In this document: piece by piece, positions 33,004 to 45,640 of the stretch
Numbering within the stretch: position 1 is the stretch's first letter
Layout: each line of letters begins with the position of its first letter
Source of the DNA: Dryococelus australis
Taxonomy: Eukaryota > Arthropoda > Insecta > Phasmatodea > Phasmatidae
Assembly (NCBI GenBank): GCA_029891345.1
Contig: CM056997.1
Span: 221,340,172-221,404,171, forward strand
Length of the DNA stretch: 64,000 nucleotides
Direction: 5' to 3'
Notes under the pieces: generated by a model
Told to the model about the DNA's origin: nothing
What the model saw: only the letters and a program-made list of their open reading frames with translations
Database searches by the model: none
Program-made: the position numbers and the translations under genes

Positions 33004-36000
33004 TGCGCACCCACCGAGGGTGCCAAATGTTAGTACGCGAACTGCTGTCGTGTAACGTGAAGTTTCCATGGCGACTCATATAGCGGCTGGTAAACCGGCT
33101 CGTACACCAGGCCTTATACAAGCTTGACAACAACCAAGTACGGCAGCAGGTATCGTGTAATAACGGCTTTAGCGTACTGCGGCTGGAGCAGCCGCCGCAG
33201 GTGTGACGTCATGGCCTACGCAGTTCCACGGGGTCAGGAGTTTCTCACGCCAGTTCAGCTTGAAGTGTTTAGTGAAGAGCATTATGGAGATTTCCTTGTC
33301 ATGTTATTGGCTACTCATTTAGGGCTTACCCCTCTCGAGATAGTAAATTAATTATTGGGTGTATTACTCCTGCGCGGCTCAGTCGGTTGAGAACGCGCGG
33401 CCCAGGCAACTTCAGACTTGAGTTAAGTATGAACTAGAGATATTGTAAATTCTCATCAGTATAACCCTCATGGTCGGAAGTAGGAAGGACTTGCTGAAGT
33501 CCTTGTAGCTCAAACTTTGAAAATAGGGTTCATATCAAAGCACGAGAAAACTTTTTCAACTTTCCTTTTTCCTTTTTAGAAAAATGCGGCTTATTGTAAA
33601 AAGTACCAAGTTCTGCCGCGATTTTTGAGGGACCAGGAAGTGGCAAATTTTAAAACGAGATTTTTAAAGATTTATTTTTGGCGTGAGTTTTCGCCAATTC
33701 TGGTTTAATAATTTTCACTTGGAATCGATTTGTATCAATACTCTGTAAGAATAACGAAATATGTATTTAATGGTTAATGTATGGCTAGGGAGACACCAGT
33801 ACTACCTATCTCATAGAAGATGGCAAGATTATGACAGTTCAACTAATGTTTACTTTTAGTTTATGTATCCTTTCGCCATCAGCTGGTGTGCCAGTTTAAT
33901 GCTACACGAAAACAAGGAAATGGGTTTCGGAAGAAAAAATGGCGTGTTTAGGACATAGGCGGATAATTACTGGCCCAATAGAGATTACTAGTAATTAAAA
34001 TCGCTGTACACGAAATGTATGTTGCTTTAAAAACTATGCAGAGCTCGCGGAAAAATAAAACTATTGGTATATGTTCGTAAATTTGTTATTTCACATACGA
34101 AACATATTCATTTGAACGTTATAGCTGGTTAGGTTCGAGAAAGTACACACAGATGGCGCATACGATATGGTTAATTTTGTGAGCCGACAGATAGCAGCAG
34201 GTTCGCCGCCTCTAGATCATGCTTCTTAAAACTTGACTTTTCTACTACTACTGTCTCGAAACGACCCGAATTTGAAATACATTTCGTCAAATTATTTGAA
34301 AAAATAATTCATTATTATCATGCAATATTTCTGTAGGTTTTTGGAATTAATATGAAGCACATGTGCAAAGCAAGGATGGACAGTGGGAATACGACATGAA
34401 CAGATCTAAGGATAGAAGTCGCTTTTCATCCAACTCTGAATCATCTTATTGTGCATTTGATTTTGAACACCTATTCATTACTACTTTAGAACGAAGAATA
34501 GTTTGTAACACTTACAACCGCTGCTTTGTCACCACGTAAAATAAAATATATTAATTAGTCCAGGAACTCTTTGTTATCGCGTATTTTAAACTTGTGTGAT
34601 GTGGCCATTACGGTTTTGGAGATAAAATGATAACGTGTGCTTGTAAAAGGAAACTTGCAGGAAAAATATCGATTTCAATTTGTAATAAATAGCGGATAGC
34701 CTTCAGAAGGCTTGATATATACCGATATTCTAATACGTCTTTTCCGAAACAATAAATCGTATTTGTAGAGAAATCGCAAGGATTTAAAAGTATAAGTGAC
34801 ATTTTTAATATTTTGTCCCTGTAAAGCCTTTTGACGGCTTGGCCAAAACTTGTACAATCAGTAGTAATTTCACAATCAGAATAATCTCATAATTGTAATT
34901 TGGTAAAAGCCTAGTAGCTACATCATATTCGATCTTCCGAGATTGAATGGCTTTAGTGTTGGGCTGGTTAGCCAAAAAGTAATTAAATGATTAGAAAATC
35001 ATTTTGTAAGTTTTCTCCTCAGAGAGATACAATATTTTTCTATGAGTCTGGAGAAATTTCGATGTTTGTACATTTCTTGCAGTGTGATCCAAAAGGATAT
35101 ATATATATAAATATTAATTAATTAATTTATTTATTTATTTTTTTCCCCCATATCTGTAAAACATATAAAGTTTTCATTGCTCTTTCACGTATCTGTTTGG
35201 TTAAGAAGCGCCACATTTTTCAATTTAATTAAAACACATAATGTTTGCATTGCGCTTTCACATATCTGTTTGCTTAAAAAGAGCCTAACTTTTAACTTAT
35301 AGACTATGTGTATAGATGTTTCTTATATTTTTGTACATCATATATAAATGTCATAATAATGCAAGTAAAAATGTTTTCATGTGTTTTGCTGCTTGGGTTG
35401 GGGAATACTGTTAACACTCTGTCTTGAAGGTTAGGTTTTGGATTTTTCCATTCTGATATTGACTTATTGTGATGTGCTCGGGTGGCACGTTCTTGAATTG
35501 AACAGGAGAATGAGATCCAACTAGGACTACAACCAATTAGGTAGTTGACCTCTGCTCGATTAAGCCTAGGCTAGCGCCGCTTTATAACGCGAAATGACAG
35601 GGCAGCATCTACTACGATCCAGTTGAGTAAGAAACTGAATTGTGAATGTTTTTATAGTCTATGTTGTAAAAGTTTGTTGCAAACATTTCCGGACACTTTG
35701 ACTACTCGGAGAAGTTACATAACAAAAGACTGTAACAAGCTACACTCGAAACATATATGTGTGTCAATGAGGAGGTTAACATTTCATTGTCCGTTGCTTA
35801 TTCCTTTCTGCAGGTATCTTGTTCGCTGGTCCACGGAGAACTCATCGCATGTACCGATGAAGGATTGTTAATGGTCCTCTATGTTCAAGGCTGTGATCAT
35901 ATTCATGTCCGCCGCTAACAACAGCAAACCACAACAAATAGTGTTTGTAAGCATATCAAGATTCTGCGTCTTTTATGGTTGAGCTGTGTTTTTCACCCGT

Positions 36001-37195
36001 AATAACTGTTTTGAGGGACACAAACTGTGTCTTGTGCTATTTGATGATCAGACTTCATAATAAAATTGATATATAAATTGATGACGTTTTAAAAGCGAGG
36101 GAATATAAATAAATGACAGCATATAGGCACAGTGTTGTATGTATTTTGGGAGCGGACTTTGTGTTACCGGTTATACGTGATCCCGGCACTGGGGGGGAGG
36201 AAGGGGGGTGCACCTCAACCTTCCCGTCCCCTGGCAAACACGCCCACCGTTCCGCCGCCAGGTGGCCGGGAGAATGCTTGAAATCTGACCTGGCTGGCGT
36301 CACAGCCCCTCCTCTTCCATTGCCGGAGTAGTCGACGAATTGAGAGGATGAGCACGAATATTCTGGTTTGGTAATCATGTCCCACGGTGCAACGCGGCAT
36401 GTAGAGAAATGTCTGGGCTATGGCTATCGGGTCAAGTGTGATGCAGTGAGGGATGACGGAGGGCGGACAAGTGTTTGTGCGTGTGTACGAGTAAAGTGCT
36501 ATTGTACATGAGGGCGCGCGGAGATCTCTACCACATTTCGCTCTGGTGGAATCTTGACTGAATTTAGGTGGTACTGTTTCAGTATGTGGTACAGACTTTA
36601 TTGTAAATACTAGAACTGTCAAATATGATAATGTAAATTACAAAATAATTCAATAGGTTATGATACACTGTTTATTGGGACGGATTTTTAGTTATTTCAT
36701 TGCATTTACTTTTCGAGGCGCTTGTAGATTGTATTGTTAAATTAATTAATTGTAAGTAGCGAGTGATAGCAATTTACTGTTAGATATTAAGACGAGAGTA
36801 TTTTGTTTGTAAAGTTTGTAAATACATATGCAAACTATTATTAACTCTTTTATTTAATTAAGACCTCCATTCCTTAAAGAACCTGGCTTAAACCTGCTAA
36901 GCCCACTGACTTAAGAATATGTACCAGTATGAAGCATTGCCTTGTTGGTAGAAGACCAATGCATTGGCTGGAAGGGAACCGACAACCCTACAGCTCTAGC
37001 TCGACCATGTCTGAAGGCGTGACCTCCCCCAGACACGGCCAGTTGACCTGGAGTCACCTACAGGCGGGCTTCTGCGACATCCTGTCAGGGGTGTCTACGC
37101 CCGCCTCCCAGCTAATACCAATTGTACATTATACTGTCTACAATCCGTACTTACAGTAAGACAGCGAGCATCGAGATATGTTTGTGCCTATTTCC
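33004..37195. other. 4.2-kb stretch without firm features
   Basis: Two small frames stand out slightly. One is 33210-33350 (ATG within TGACGTCATGG, product begins MAYAVPRGQEFLTP, 46 codons). The other is 35623-35871 (82 codons). Neither matches a family I know. A tRNA-like A-box string (GGCTCAGTCGGTTGAG, 33375-33390) lacks a good B-box. The sequence 35098-35140 is TA/TTTA-rich. A G-rich patch lies at 36191-36210. The segment 37020-37150 contains CTAATACCAATTGTACATTA and may be an eroded TIR-D relative. Confidence 0.4.
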
Positions 37196-37785
37196 AAAAT
37201 AGCCTACTGATGGGAGAAATAAATGGTCTAGATACAAAGTTTCCTGTTAAAATAGCCTACTGGTGGGAGAAATAAATGGTCTAGATACAAAGTTTTCTGT
37301 TAAAATAGCCTGCTGGTGGGAGAAATAAATGGTCTAGATACAAAGTTTCCTGTTAAAATAGCCTACTGGTGGGAGAAATAAATGGTCTAGATACAAAGTT
37401 TCCTGTTAAAATAGCCTACTGGTGGGAGAAATAAATGGTCTAGATACAAAGTTTCCTGTTAAAATAGCCTACTGGTGGGAGAAATAAATGGTCTAGATAC
37501 AAAGTTTCCTGTTAAAATAGCCTACTGGTGGGAGAAATAAATGGTCTAGATACAAAGTTTCCTGTTAAAATAGCCTACTGGTGGGAGAAATAAATGGTCT
37601 AGATACAAAGTTTCCTGTTAAAATAGCCTACTGGTGGGAGAAATAAATGGTCTAGATACAAAGTTTCCTGTTAAAATAGCCTACTGGTGGGAGAAATAAA
37701 TGGTCTAGATACAAAGTTTCCTGTTAAAATAGCCTACTGGTGGGAGAAATAAATGGCCTAGATACAAAGTTTTCTGTTAAAATAG
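37196..37785. repeat. Minisatellite, 53-bp unit, 11 copies
   Basis: AAAATAGCCTACTGGTGGGA recurs every 53 bp from 37196 to 37726, followed by a partial twelfth copy. Variation is limited to single bases (CTGATGGG/CTGGTGGG, CCTGCTG/CCTACTG, GGTCTAG/GGCCTAG). High uniformity implies recent expansion. Confidence 0.96.
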
Positions 37786-38819
37786 GCTCTGCAAAATACG
37801 TACTGCTCCAATTTTTTATAACTAACAAAAACTCTTTGGTAACTACTTATTTTTTTTATCACTGCACGTAAATAGTGTATGTTAACATATTACTTTCTGA
37901 AATGAACAAAATAGTGTACGTATCTACACATTTGAAATAAATTTTCTTCTTAAAATTCAACTTTAGTGTTACGTACTCCACAGTGAAGTAGAGCAAAATT
38001 TGCTCTAATTGATTTGTGGTGTTTCAATAATTATCTGGAGAGCTGATTCCCTAAATATAGTTCGCAAATAAACAACAAATTTCAGTGCACCAGTTAAATG
38101 AATTCTGTTACGGCCAGAGAATAACTTGCTCATGATTACAACGATTCTTGATTAACTCATTAACGTTTACAAGTATTTACTTGGCATTTAAGACAGGTTG
38201 GAGATAAGTCACCCATATCTACCCCTGCAGGAACACCGATTGTGCATCCTGAACTTGTAACATTTCCTTTGGTTATTTGCTCAGGCATTATCAAGACTAC
38301 CTCGTTCACGGACTTTTAACTTAAAAATTGACAATTGCTTTGAACGCGCAGCTAACAAAGAAGGTGAAAATCAACCAAATAGATAAGTGTAACCAATAGA
38401 ATATTTGGCTGCTGCAAATACATACTTTGTTCAATATATACCACACGTAACTAAACATATTATTTTGTTGCCAAATTATAACGATACTATAACAACAACA
38501 TATTTGTTTGGCGCAAACACAAATTGTTTTAAATAAATAAGTTAGATTTCGAACAAATTGCATTCATTTTGTGTAATGGATGTTTGGTTGTATGACCAAA
38601 ACATCGTTTAGCAGAAACAAATATATTTGTTTTCTTGAAACAGTTATTTTTCACAGTGCGGTCTCTGTGTTCACACCCGCCTCCGAGCATGTTTGCTGTA
38701 CATTACAAGTTTATTACTGGTTTGTCATCAACCACTGGAGTGCAGGATTATTTGCCCCTACCAAATTACTGCCATTGTGTTAAATAATTTCACAGTCAAA
38801 CTTATCCTTTCGTTCGCAA
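37786..38819. other. Unassigned intergenic stretch
   Basis: AT-rich. The end of this stretch (38655-38770) has TCAACCACTGGAGTGCAGGA and may be a degraded TIR-D relative. Short ORFs on both strands are unconvincing. Confidence 0.45.
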
Positions 38820-39021
38820 GTACACAGAGATAGTACGGCATGGCGGTTCCTTTGATGTGGCCATGGCCATGTTCTGTATGGTTGCGCCTTGTGTTTGACT
38901 GGCCTACTATGTGGGTGGCCAGCTGACAGGCAGGTTACCAGGCCCGGCCGGAGATCTGCGCCTCGACCCCGTGGTCGCCATGTTGCTAGCAGCTGTGTAA
39001 TGTCGTGTACTCTGTGCGTAC
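38820..39021 (+). mobile_element. TIR-C element
   Basis: The left end GTACACAGAGATAG and right end GTACTCTGTGCGTAC are short inverted repeats. Between them lie CATGGCGGTTCCTTTGATGT, TGTTTGACTGGCCTACT, CAGGCAGGTTACCAGGC and CGCCATGTTGCTAGCAGC, in TIR-C order. The short ORFs overlapping it are incidental. Confidence 0.6.
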
Positions 39022-39205
39022 GCACACTCTCTGCAGTAAGTGACCTCTGTGAGAAACACGTGGCGTGCAGCGCAGCAGACTGCCCGGGTCACCAGTCCAC
39101 ACAACTGATAAGACCGCCTCTCACCTGGGAAGGTACACGCACAATCTTGTGCCCATAAGTCTACGAGTACGCAAAGGGGAGGTAAAGAAGGCCGTTTCCA
39201 TCCCT

Positions 39206-39453
39206 CTTCGGGGCTGCGCTGATGTAATGGCCACCCACGCAAGCGAACCTGATTCGATACCCGACAGGGTCATCCCGGAATTTTCACAAGTAGGAATAGT
39301 GCCGAATGATGCCGCTGGTCTGCAGGTTTTCTCGGGGATCTCCCGTTTCCTCCGTCATTCATACCACCGCAGCTTCATACTCGTCTCTTTTCACCCTTAT
39401 CGGATCTCATGTCCTCGAGTTTAAGAGCCGCCCAACTCTCTTCGCTTACTCTA
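39206..39453 (+). mobile_element. tRNA-derived SINE (copy 7)
   Basis: The tRNA-like head is diverged (GGGCTGCGCTGATGTAATGG), then a B-box-like GATTCGATACCCG, then the conserved body GGAATAGTGCCGAATGATGC, TTTTCTCGGGGATCTCCCGT and TTAAGAGCCGCCCAACTCTC. Clear family member, somewhat mutated. Confidence 0.8.
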
Positions 39454-41737
39454 CGATTATACTTTGAATGGCGCACGAATAAAATTATTAGGCCCATGGA
39501 AAGTAAATTTTACATGAGCTGCAAAGATTCAAAATGAGGCAGGATAGTGGATCCTAATCAGTACTTCCAACAATGTCAATTAACCGTGGACAGCATGTAT
39601 TATCTTGTCCAAAAACACGAAATGCCTGTTTGTACTGTTGTGTATTCTGAAAGAAACCAAAAAACGTAACCAAGATTCTGGTAGTTGCGCTGTCGCATGC
39701 GTGCCTTCCCACGTCTGCTATAAGAACAGTACACACGTGTATTTTTTGTGCGGAGTAAGCTCGCGGCAGTGTTGCCAAACCAACGTATGCAGGACGTACA
39801 GCTCGAAACGACCCGTTCTTACACCGAACGCTTTCATAAGCTGGGTGCCGGGCCGCGCTAGCGAGAAACGTCTGCAGGATCCGGTGAGCTGCAACTCACG
39901 TGCGAAACCTTACAACGATCATAGAAAAAATTATAAACTCTGCCGGCCGATACAATGAACGGAAATGCACGGACTCATGCTGCTAATCAAAACAGTCGAT
40001 TTTCGGAGCTCTAGGAAGTATGTTTAATAATGTGACCTTGATGGACATTGCTAGTGCCCGTGAAACACGCAATATTGTTAGGTGACGGGGTCACACAAGT
40101 GAAATCTTTTCTAACGTGTTTGTTTGTGGAAGTTAGAAGTGCTCAGTGATTGACAACATTTATCTTGCAAAAATTAAAGTATAATTACATGTGAGAGAAA
40201 TAACAAAGCTCGCGAACATTACGATGTACTTGAAGCTGGTGATTCAGTTCAATTAATTATCAGCTATCAAAGTCAATTCTGCTTTACAGTATGATAGTAA
40301 AACTAATTTATGTATCTTTATACAATCTACAAGATAATTTGAATTCTCTAGCCATATCTTAAGTGTATTTTTTCTGGTCTGCAAATGACTACAAAAGGTG
40401 TTATATAAATTAGTATAGTTGCAAAATTCCCCGTTACCCAAAATTTCAATTTTTATAACGGATTTCGCTTTCGCGTGTTTTGTTAAGTTACTGTACGATA
40501 GATTCACAATTTTCCACAACGTTGCATGTCACGTCAGTTTTGAGCGCATATAAGCGATCAGTAATTCAAAACACGTTACAACTTTGGTTTTAACTTATCT
40601 GCTCCACTCTGAAAGCAGCATTACCTTTGTGACCACATCAACAAGAATCACTTACTAACATAGGCAAAAATATTTCTCATTTCTAAACGTGAATACTTAT
40701 ATTAATTTAGAGTTTAATAGAATTTTTCTTTTGTCTATGTCTAGGGGTAGGTGTTTAACTAGTTGTACGCCAAAACACGTTAGTTTAGAACCAACTTCAT
40801 GATTGGATTATTTTAACTGTCACGCTTCTTAGTTGTTGACATCAAATCACTGACATTTAGTGTTGGAGTTACGTAATTATGAATGGCCCTGTCAGGTAGG
40901 ACATACTTCTCACACAGGGACGCGGCCAATAGCAGAAGGAAATGAGCAAATTTGTACGCAGATATTAAAGTTAAGTAGAATGTGCACATATAATTTCGAA
41001 AAAAAAAAAAAAAAAACGGGTGGCCTTACACTGTAAGAAAAGTGTAATTTTTACTGAGAAATTGTATGCAATGTTACTAATACTTGTAACAGTACAGAAG
41101 TTTCTCTTGTAAAACTATACAAGGGCTGTGTTTGTAATAGAACTCAAGAAATGTTTGTACTATACTGAGCCATATCCACGAGCTTCAGAAAAATGGCGGA
41201 CACTCAACAACGTCAAACCCTAAATAGCTGTTTGCGCGTGCAAAAATTAATGTGTTGCAAGTCCGAATAACGCAAAACACTTAAGACAACTCAAATAGTC
41301 ATAATAAGACGACAATTGCAATAAAACGTGAACGCACTACTCATTAAGTGTTAATGTTTCCTTGCTACACAGAACTCTTATATCGGCTCTCGAAACCTCG
41401 TTGTTAAGAGCAGTCCAAAACTCTCAACTCAACAACAGAACTCTTAAAATGATATAAACGTATTCTTTAGGATCATATAACTTCCTTAATACTGTAACAT
41501 TTAACTCTGCTACACCATTTTTTATTAAAGTTGGGGTATGCAAAAATATCAAAAATATCCTACAGAGAAATTAATATTTTCAACTCTGAACACTAGAATT
41601 ACTGCACTTATATTAAAATTAACTATTAAAAGTTCAAATAAACACTACACCAGTCAGAAAAACTGCCGTTGCACATCTGCCACAAATGCCAGTATTAATA
41701 GTGCATTATATTATAAAGGAGTAAGCTGTTGTTAGCT
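39454..41737. other. 2.3-kb stretch without firm features
   Basis: AT-rich. The frame 39605-39958 (117 codons) is Cys- and Ser-rich by chance composition and matches nothing I know. An A-run lies at about 41000-41016. The segment 40253-40519 has a minus-strand frame without motifs. Confidence 0.45.
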
Positions 41738-41808
41738 GTTCGTGCAAGCTAAAACTTATCTGTTGTCGAACTGTAGGGTAGTACCACAGTTCCACTGCGT
41801 ACGGTCCT

Positions 41809-41930
41809 ACGGGGGAATAGATGTCCTGAAGTCACTCTGCGAACCAGGACTCCCGAAGTCGAAACCAATTCAGTAGGAGGTATATATCCCGATGTCGTTC
41901 CGCAAAGCAGGACCCATGGCGTCGAATTCA
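41809..41930 (-). repeat. Degenerate tandem duplication, about 60 bp
   Basis: On the minus strand TTCGACGCCATGGGTCCTGC with TTGCGGAACGACATCGGGAT and TTCGACTTCGGGAGTCCTGG with TTCGCAGAGTGACTTCAGGA are two diverged copies of one unit. The 81-codon minus-strand frame (41749-41994) reflects this duplication. It is older than the perfect triplication just downstream. Confidence 0.6.
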
Positions 41931-42002
41931 GGACTGGAACACTGGACGTCGATGATGCAGGCAGATGCTCCTCTGACCTCTGGACAGTGTACAATTACAT
42001 TT

Positions 42003-42485
42003 ATTTGGATGGGGACGTCACCTGTTACCTCTGGAAACCGTCGCTCAACTTCCGTCGTACTGTCGTCATACTTAGTTGAATTCCACTGACGAGATCATAC
42101 TCTTCGGGCTTGTTGTTCTCTTGTTTCAAATATCCTCTTCTAGGCATTAGTTTATCCAATATTATTTGGATGGGGACGTCACCTGTTACCTCTGGAAACC
42201 GTCGCTCAACTTCCGTCGTACTGTCGTCATACTTAGTTGAATTCCACTGACGAGATCATACTCTTCGGGCTTGTTGTTCTCTTGTTTCAAATATCCTCTT
42301 CTAGGCATTAGTTTATCCAATATTATTTGGATGGGGACGTCACCTGTTACCTCTGGAAACCGTCGCTCAACTTCCGTCGTACTGTCGTCATACTTAGTTG
42401 AATTCCACTGACGAGATCATACTCTTCGGGCTTGTTGTTCTCTTGTTTCAAATATCCTCTTCTAGGCATTAGTTTATCCAATATT
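42003..42485. repeat. Tandem triplication, 161-bp unit
   Basis: ATTTGGATGGGGACGTCACC starts at 42003, 42164 and 42325; each 161-bp copy appears identical to the others by eye. The third copy ends at 42485 where the sequence diverges (TTTAGCTTTT). Identity this high implies a very recent duplication or an assembly duplication. Confidence 0.95.
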
Positions 42486-43539
42486 ATTTAGCTTTTCTTC
42501 TTTTACTGCGTTGCTGTATCAAATTATTTCCATTTGACAAATTTACGGACATAAGATTCAAATAATTCTGGAGCCCTTCGTGTTTTACTTGTTTAGAGTG
42601 ATTAAAAGAGAACAATACAACAATTATTCAAATAAAAATTACACTTTCACTGGCATAGACAAAACTCATGAATCAATTAAACAATTTTGCACACTACGAA
42701 ACAATACAACTGTCAAAATAAACCCCTTAACATGCTAAACCTATGCAAAACATTTCACACATCAAACATTTACGAAATGTACATTAAATCATGGACATTC
42801 ATAGCATTATCATAACATTGGTAAACTTGAGATGTTGCATCATCTTGTTCGAATTTGCAGCTATATTTATTATGAATATAAGTGTTGAGCTTGTAAGTCA
42901 AGTTGATCTTGTGGTTAAGGGCGCTGGCTTGTATTAAAAGGCGAAGTGTAATTTTTTCCTAAATTATACTTTGAAATTTTTTGTTAGTTATTCTCTGTTA
43001 TTAATTCATCATGCGTGTTTTCCAGGAAAAAAGTAATTTATATTTATTTACTTACACTTTTCAATAATGCAAGTTGTAGTCCCTAATACAAGGCCATAAT
43101 TTGTAATATCACAAATATGATATGTTTTGCAGATTTAACAAGAAAACTGTTTGTAGTTTTCCAAAGGATTTTCTCGGCAACTGTGGGTTACCAATAATTT
43201 TCCTCCTAAAAGTACAAAACCTTGTTTAGAGTGTACCTACGTCTTTGAGTAAAGCTATTTCAATCTTTAGTATAGTTAGATAACCACTTTGACATTAACA
43301 TTGCCAACAAGCAATGATCGACTGTAAATATCCGTCATTTTATTTGGTGACTAGCTCTACTGGAATCACTGACGTGCATGTTAGTTCTAAATTTGGAGTA
43401 GTATACGTTATCTGACACGGCCTGCAGTAACCCGAGTTAATTGTAAATCCTCAATAACTGAAAAACTCATCGTGTGAAATTCACTCAAGTAGACTACGAA
43501 ACGGATAAAAACATATTTTTCTGCTATATGTAGCCTAGA
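42486..43539. other. Unassigned intergenic stretch
   Basis: AT-rich. A GGTTAAGGGCGCTGGCTTG string (42914-42932) looks like an A-box-bearing tRNA fragment without a B-box. Nothing else recognised. Confidence 0.45.
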
Positions 43540-43792
43540 GACCCGAGAAATCCGCGAGTTCAATGACCTGTAGGCTAGACTTCACAGTCTTATATACTCT
43601 CATACAGATATCAACTGTTTATTGGCTGATTGTTGTGATAGTAAAAGGCGGTGGTTGGACGCACAATTTATTGCATGTTTGTTATTGGCTCATTTATCTC
43701 CAGGAGGTGTCGACCAATTAAAAACGTAACATGGACGTACATGTGTATGAATCCCAACTTGTCTAGAAATGAGCCCGCAAAATTCTCGGGTC
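43540..43792 (+). mobile_element. TIR-D element, 253 bp
   Basis: The left end GACCCGAGAAATCCGCGAGT followed by TCA and right end TGAGCCCGCAAAATTCTCGG followed by GTC are good inverted repeats. The interior has GACCTGTAGGCTAGACTTCA, TTTATTGGCTGATTG, GTTATTGGCTCATTT and GACCAATTAAAAACG. Non-coding MITE-type element; a second copy lies at 53464-53754. Confidence 0.7.
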
Positions 43793-44486
43793 ACTAGCTA
43801 TATGCAAAGAACGATTTTCAAACTCCTACCCCATAACTACACTCCTTATAGATCGTCCTCTTTCTAACTTTACCTCTCACTTTCATTGATTGTGTGGTAG
43901 TGATTTTGAGTCAAGCGGGACAGTTTCAACACATATGCAGTAAAAATCGCTCATTTGGAGCAGTTTAAACTGTTTAAATTTTAGACTGTATAAAGACAAA
44001 ACCCAATAAACATGTTGTATCAATTCCGATATAAACAGATGTCCTATGTACAGCGAAATTCCCCAGTCTCTGTAAATAATGATTGCACACAAGTAAGTTT
44101 TACAAATTCATTCGGTGACATGATAGTCTTCAATTTTGTTATTTTTTATTAAAGTAGTACTATTGGTCTGCACTTCTGTGAACAACGACATATGTGGCTG
44201 AGCCAGTAATATAAGCTTTTCGCGACAATATCTCAGGACAAGTTGTGTTCCATTGCACTTTAGTTCAGAACCACTTTGCTGACGTGCGCCAGTATCGGAG
44301 AAACTTAATTCTGATTTCCTCACTCGCGAACCATCTGTCTTAAGCCACCAGTAGCCAAACGCTGTAAGTCTGCACATAGGTTATTGAAATCTAGTCCCCT
44401 TGTAAATGTTTTCGCGAAAAACAGGTGGCCCTAGATATGTATGTTATATGACGTCATAGTGAGACCGAGCCAGAGAGTAAATTAGA
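43793..44486. other. Unassigned intergenic stretch
   Basis: Two short minus-strand frames (43883-44092, 44108-44377) without recognisable motifs. No repeat match was found. Confidence 0.45.
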
Positions 44487-44760
44487 ATGCAGAGGTGAAA
44501 TAGCTGCATATTCTGCCAACTCCAGTCGCACGCGCCACCAATATGGCGCCATTAGCCAGCAACATGACGGAATACCGTTCGCCATTCAGCCCTCGTGATT
44601 TGCTCTTCAGCCACTAGCCGAGCCAATAGCGTAAGTTTATCAGCACGTAGTACCAATCAGACGCAATATCGGTTGGGAACCGGCCTTGTGTCTCGCACAG
44701 CCAATCAGAGAATGATTAGGCCCACACCTAAGGAACTGCCGAGTCATTTCATCTCTGTAC
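44487..44760 (-). mobile_element. TIR-C element, best-preserved copy
   Basis: The left end TGCAGAGGTGAAATAGC and right end GTCATTTCATCTCTGTA form clear inverted repeats. The interior, in reverse orientation, has CAGTCGCACGCGCCACCAAT, CGTTCGCCATTCAG, GAGCCAATAGCGTAAG, GTACCAATCAGACG and CAGCCAATCAGAGAATG, giving at least four CCAAT motifs in 274 bp. No coding capacity. Confidence 0.75.
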
Positions 44761-44998
44761 TTGTCTGAAGTGTGGCCGCAATAACACTAAATACTGCACG
44801 GGGAACATTGCCGTCATTGAACACCTTTTTATTTTTATGCAATCGACGATTCGAACATGAAACATCCAGTATTCGTGCAGATATGAATTGACGAATTTGA
44901 TGGGGGGACTCCAGAAGTATTTAGTAGTCAGTTACCATGCAAGTATTTGACAATAGGGCAACAAGTATACTCGTAATGGGATATTTACACAAAACTAG

Positions 44999-45310
44999 AG
45001 CCCGGACTGTCGTGGGCCCGGACTGTCGTGGGCCCGGACTGTCGTGCGCCCGGACTGTCGTGCGCCCGGACTATCGTGGGCCCGGACTGTCGTGGGCCCG
45101 AACTGTCGTGCGCCCGGACTGTCGTGGGCCCGGACTGTCGTGGGCCCGAACTGTCGTGCGCCCGGACTATCGTGGGCCCGGGCTGTCGTGGGCCCGGACT
45201 GTCGTGCGCCCGGACTGTCGTGGGCCCGGACAGTCGTGCGCCCGGACTGTCGTGCGCCCGTACTGTCGTGCGCCCGGACTGTCGTGCGCCCGGACTGTCG
45301 TGGGCGCGGA
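44999..45310. repeat. GC-rich minisatellite, 16-bp unit, about 19 copies
   Basis: GGGCCCGGACTGTCGT and its variant GCGCCCGGACTGTCGT repeat every 16 bp. The unit has no stop codon in three plus frames or in at least one minus frame, which explains four overlapping open frames of 95-139 codons here. Each unit holds two or more CpG dinucleotides, and many hold the palindrome GGGCCC. Confidence 0.95.
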
Positions 45311-45640
45311 CGTAAAGTCCGCGGAACGTGGGTGGCCTAAATGTGAAGTTAGTTAGCGTTAGCGAATGTTTACTCTTCACTCATATTTTGACGCTATCCG
45401 CGGCTGCCTATTTCTCGTTTCGTCAGGGCCGGCAAAAAAAGTTTGAGGCCAGTTATCTTTGTTTAGGCGTGCTAAAAGCTGGCACTGCACAGTTTCACAA
45501 CCAGAGGCATTCGTGTGCGCCGCGCCAAATACTCAAGTTACGCGACTGATGTTCGCCGCAGAACCACTTTCTAGACCCACGCGCAGCCCACGGGCGACCA
45601 CATAGATCGTACAACAATACAGACACGAAATAACGCGGCT
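45311..45640. other. Unassigned intergenic stretch
   Basis: GC-balanced, with a 73-codon frame at 45328-45549 lacking motifs. No repeat match. Confidence 0.45.

Noticed and set aside
33368-33440. tRNA-like sequence GGCTCAGTCGGTTGAG
   Set aside because: The A-box-like part is plausible, but the downstream GAGTTAAGTAT is a poor B-box and no cloverleaf forms.
44937-45380. Overlapping frames of 95-139 codons with RTVVGPD-like repeats
   Set aside because: A 16-bp stop-free unit gives the same peptide cycle in all plus frames; a minus frame is open as well. It is a by-product of the array.
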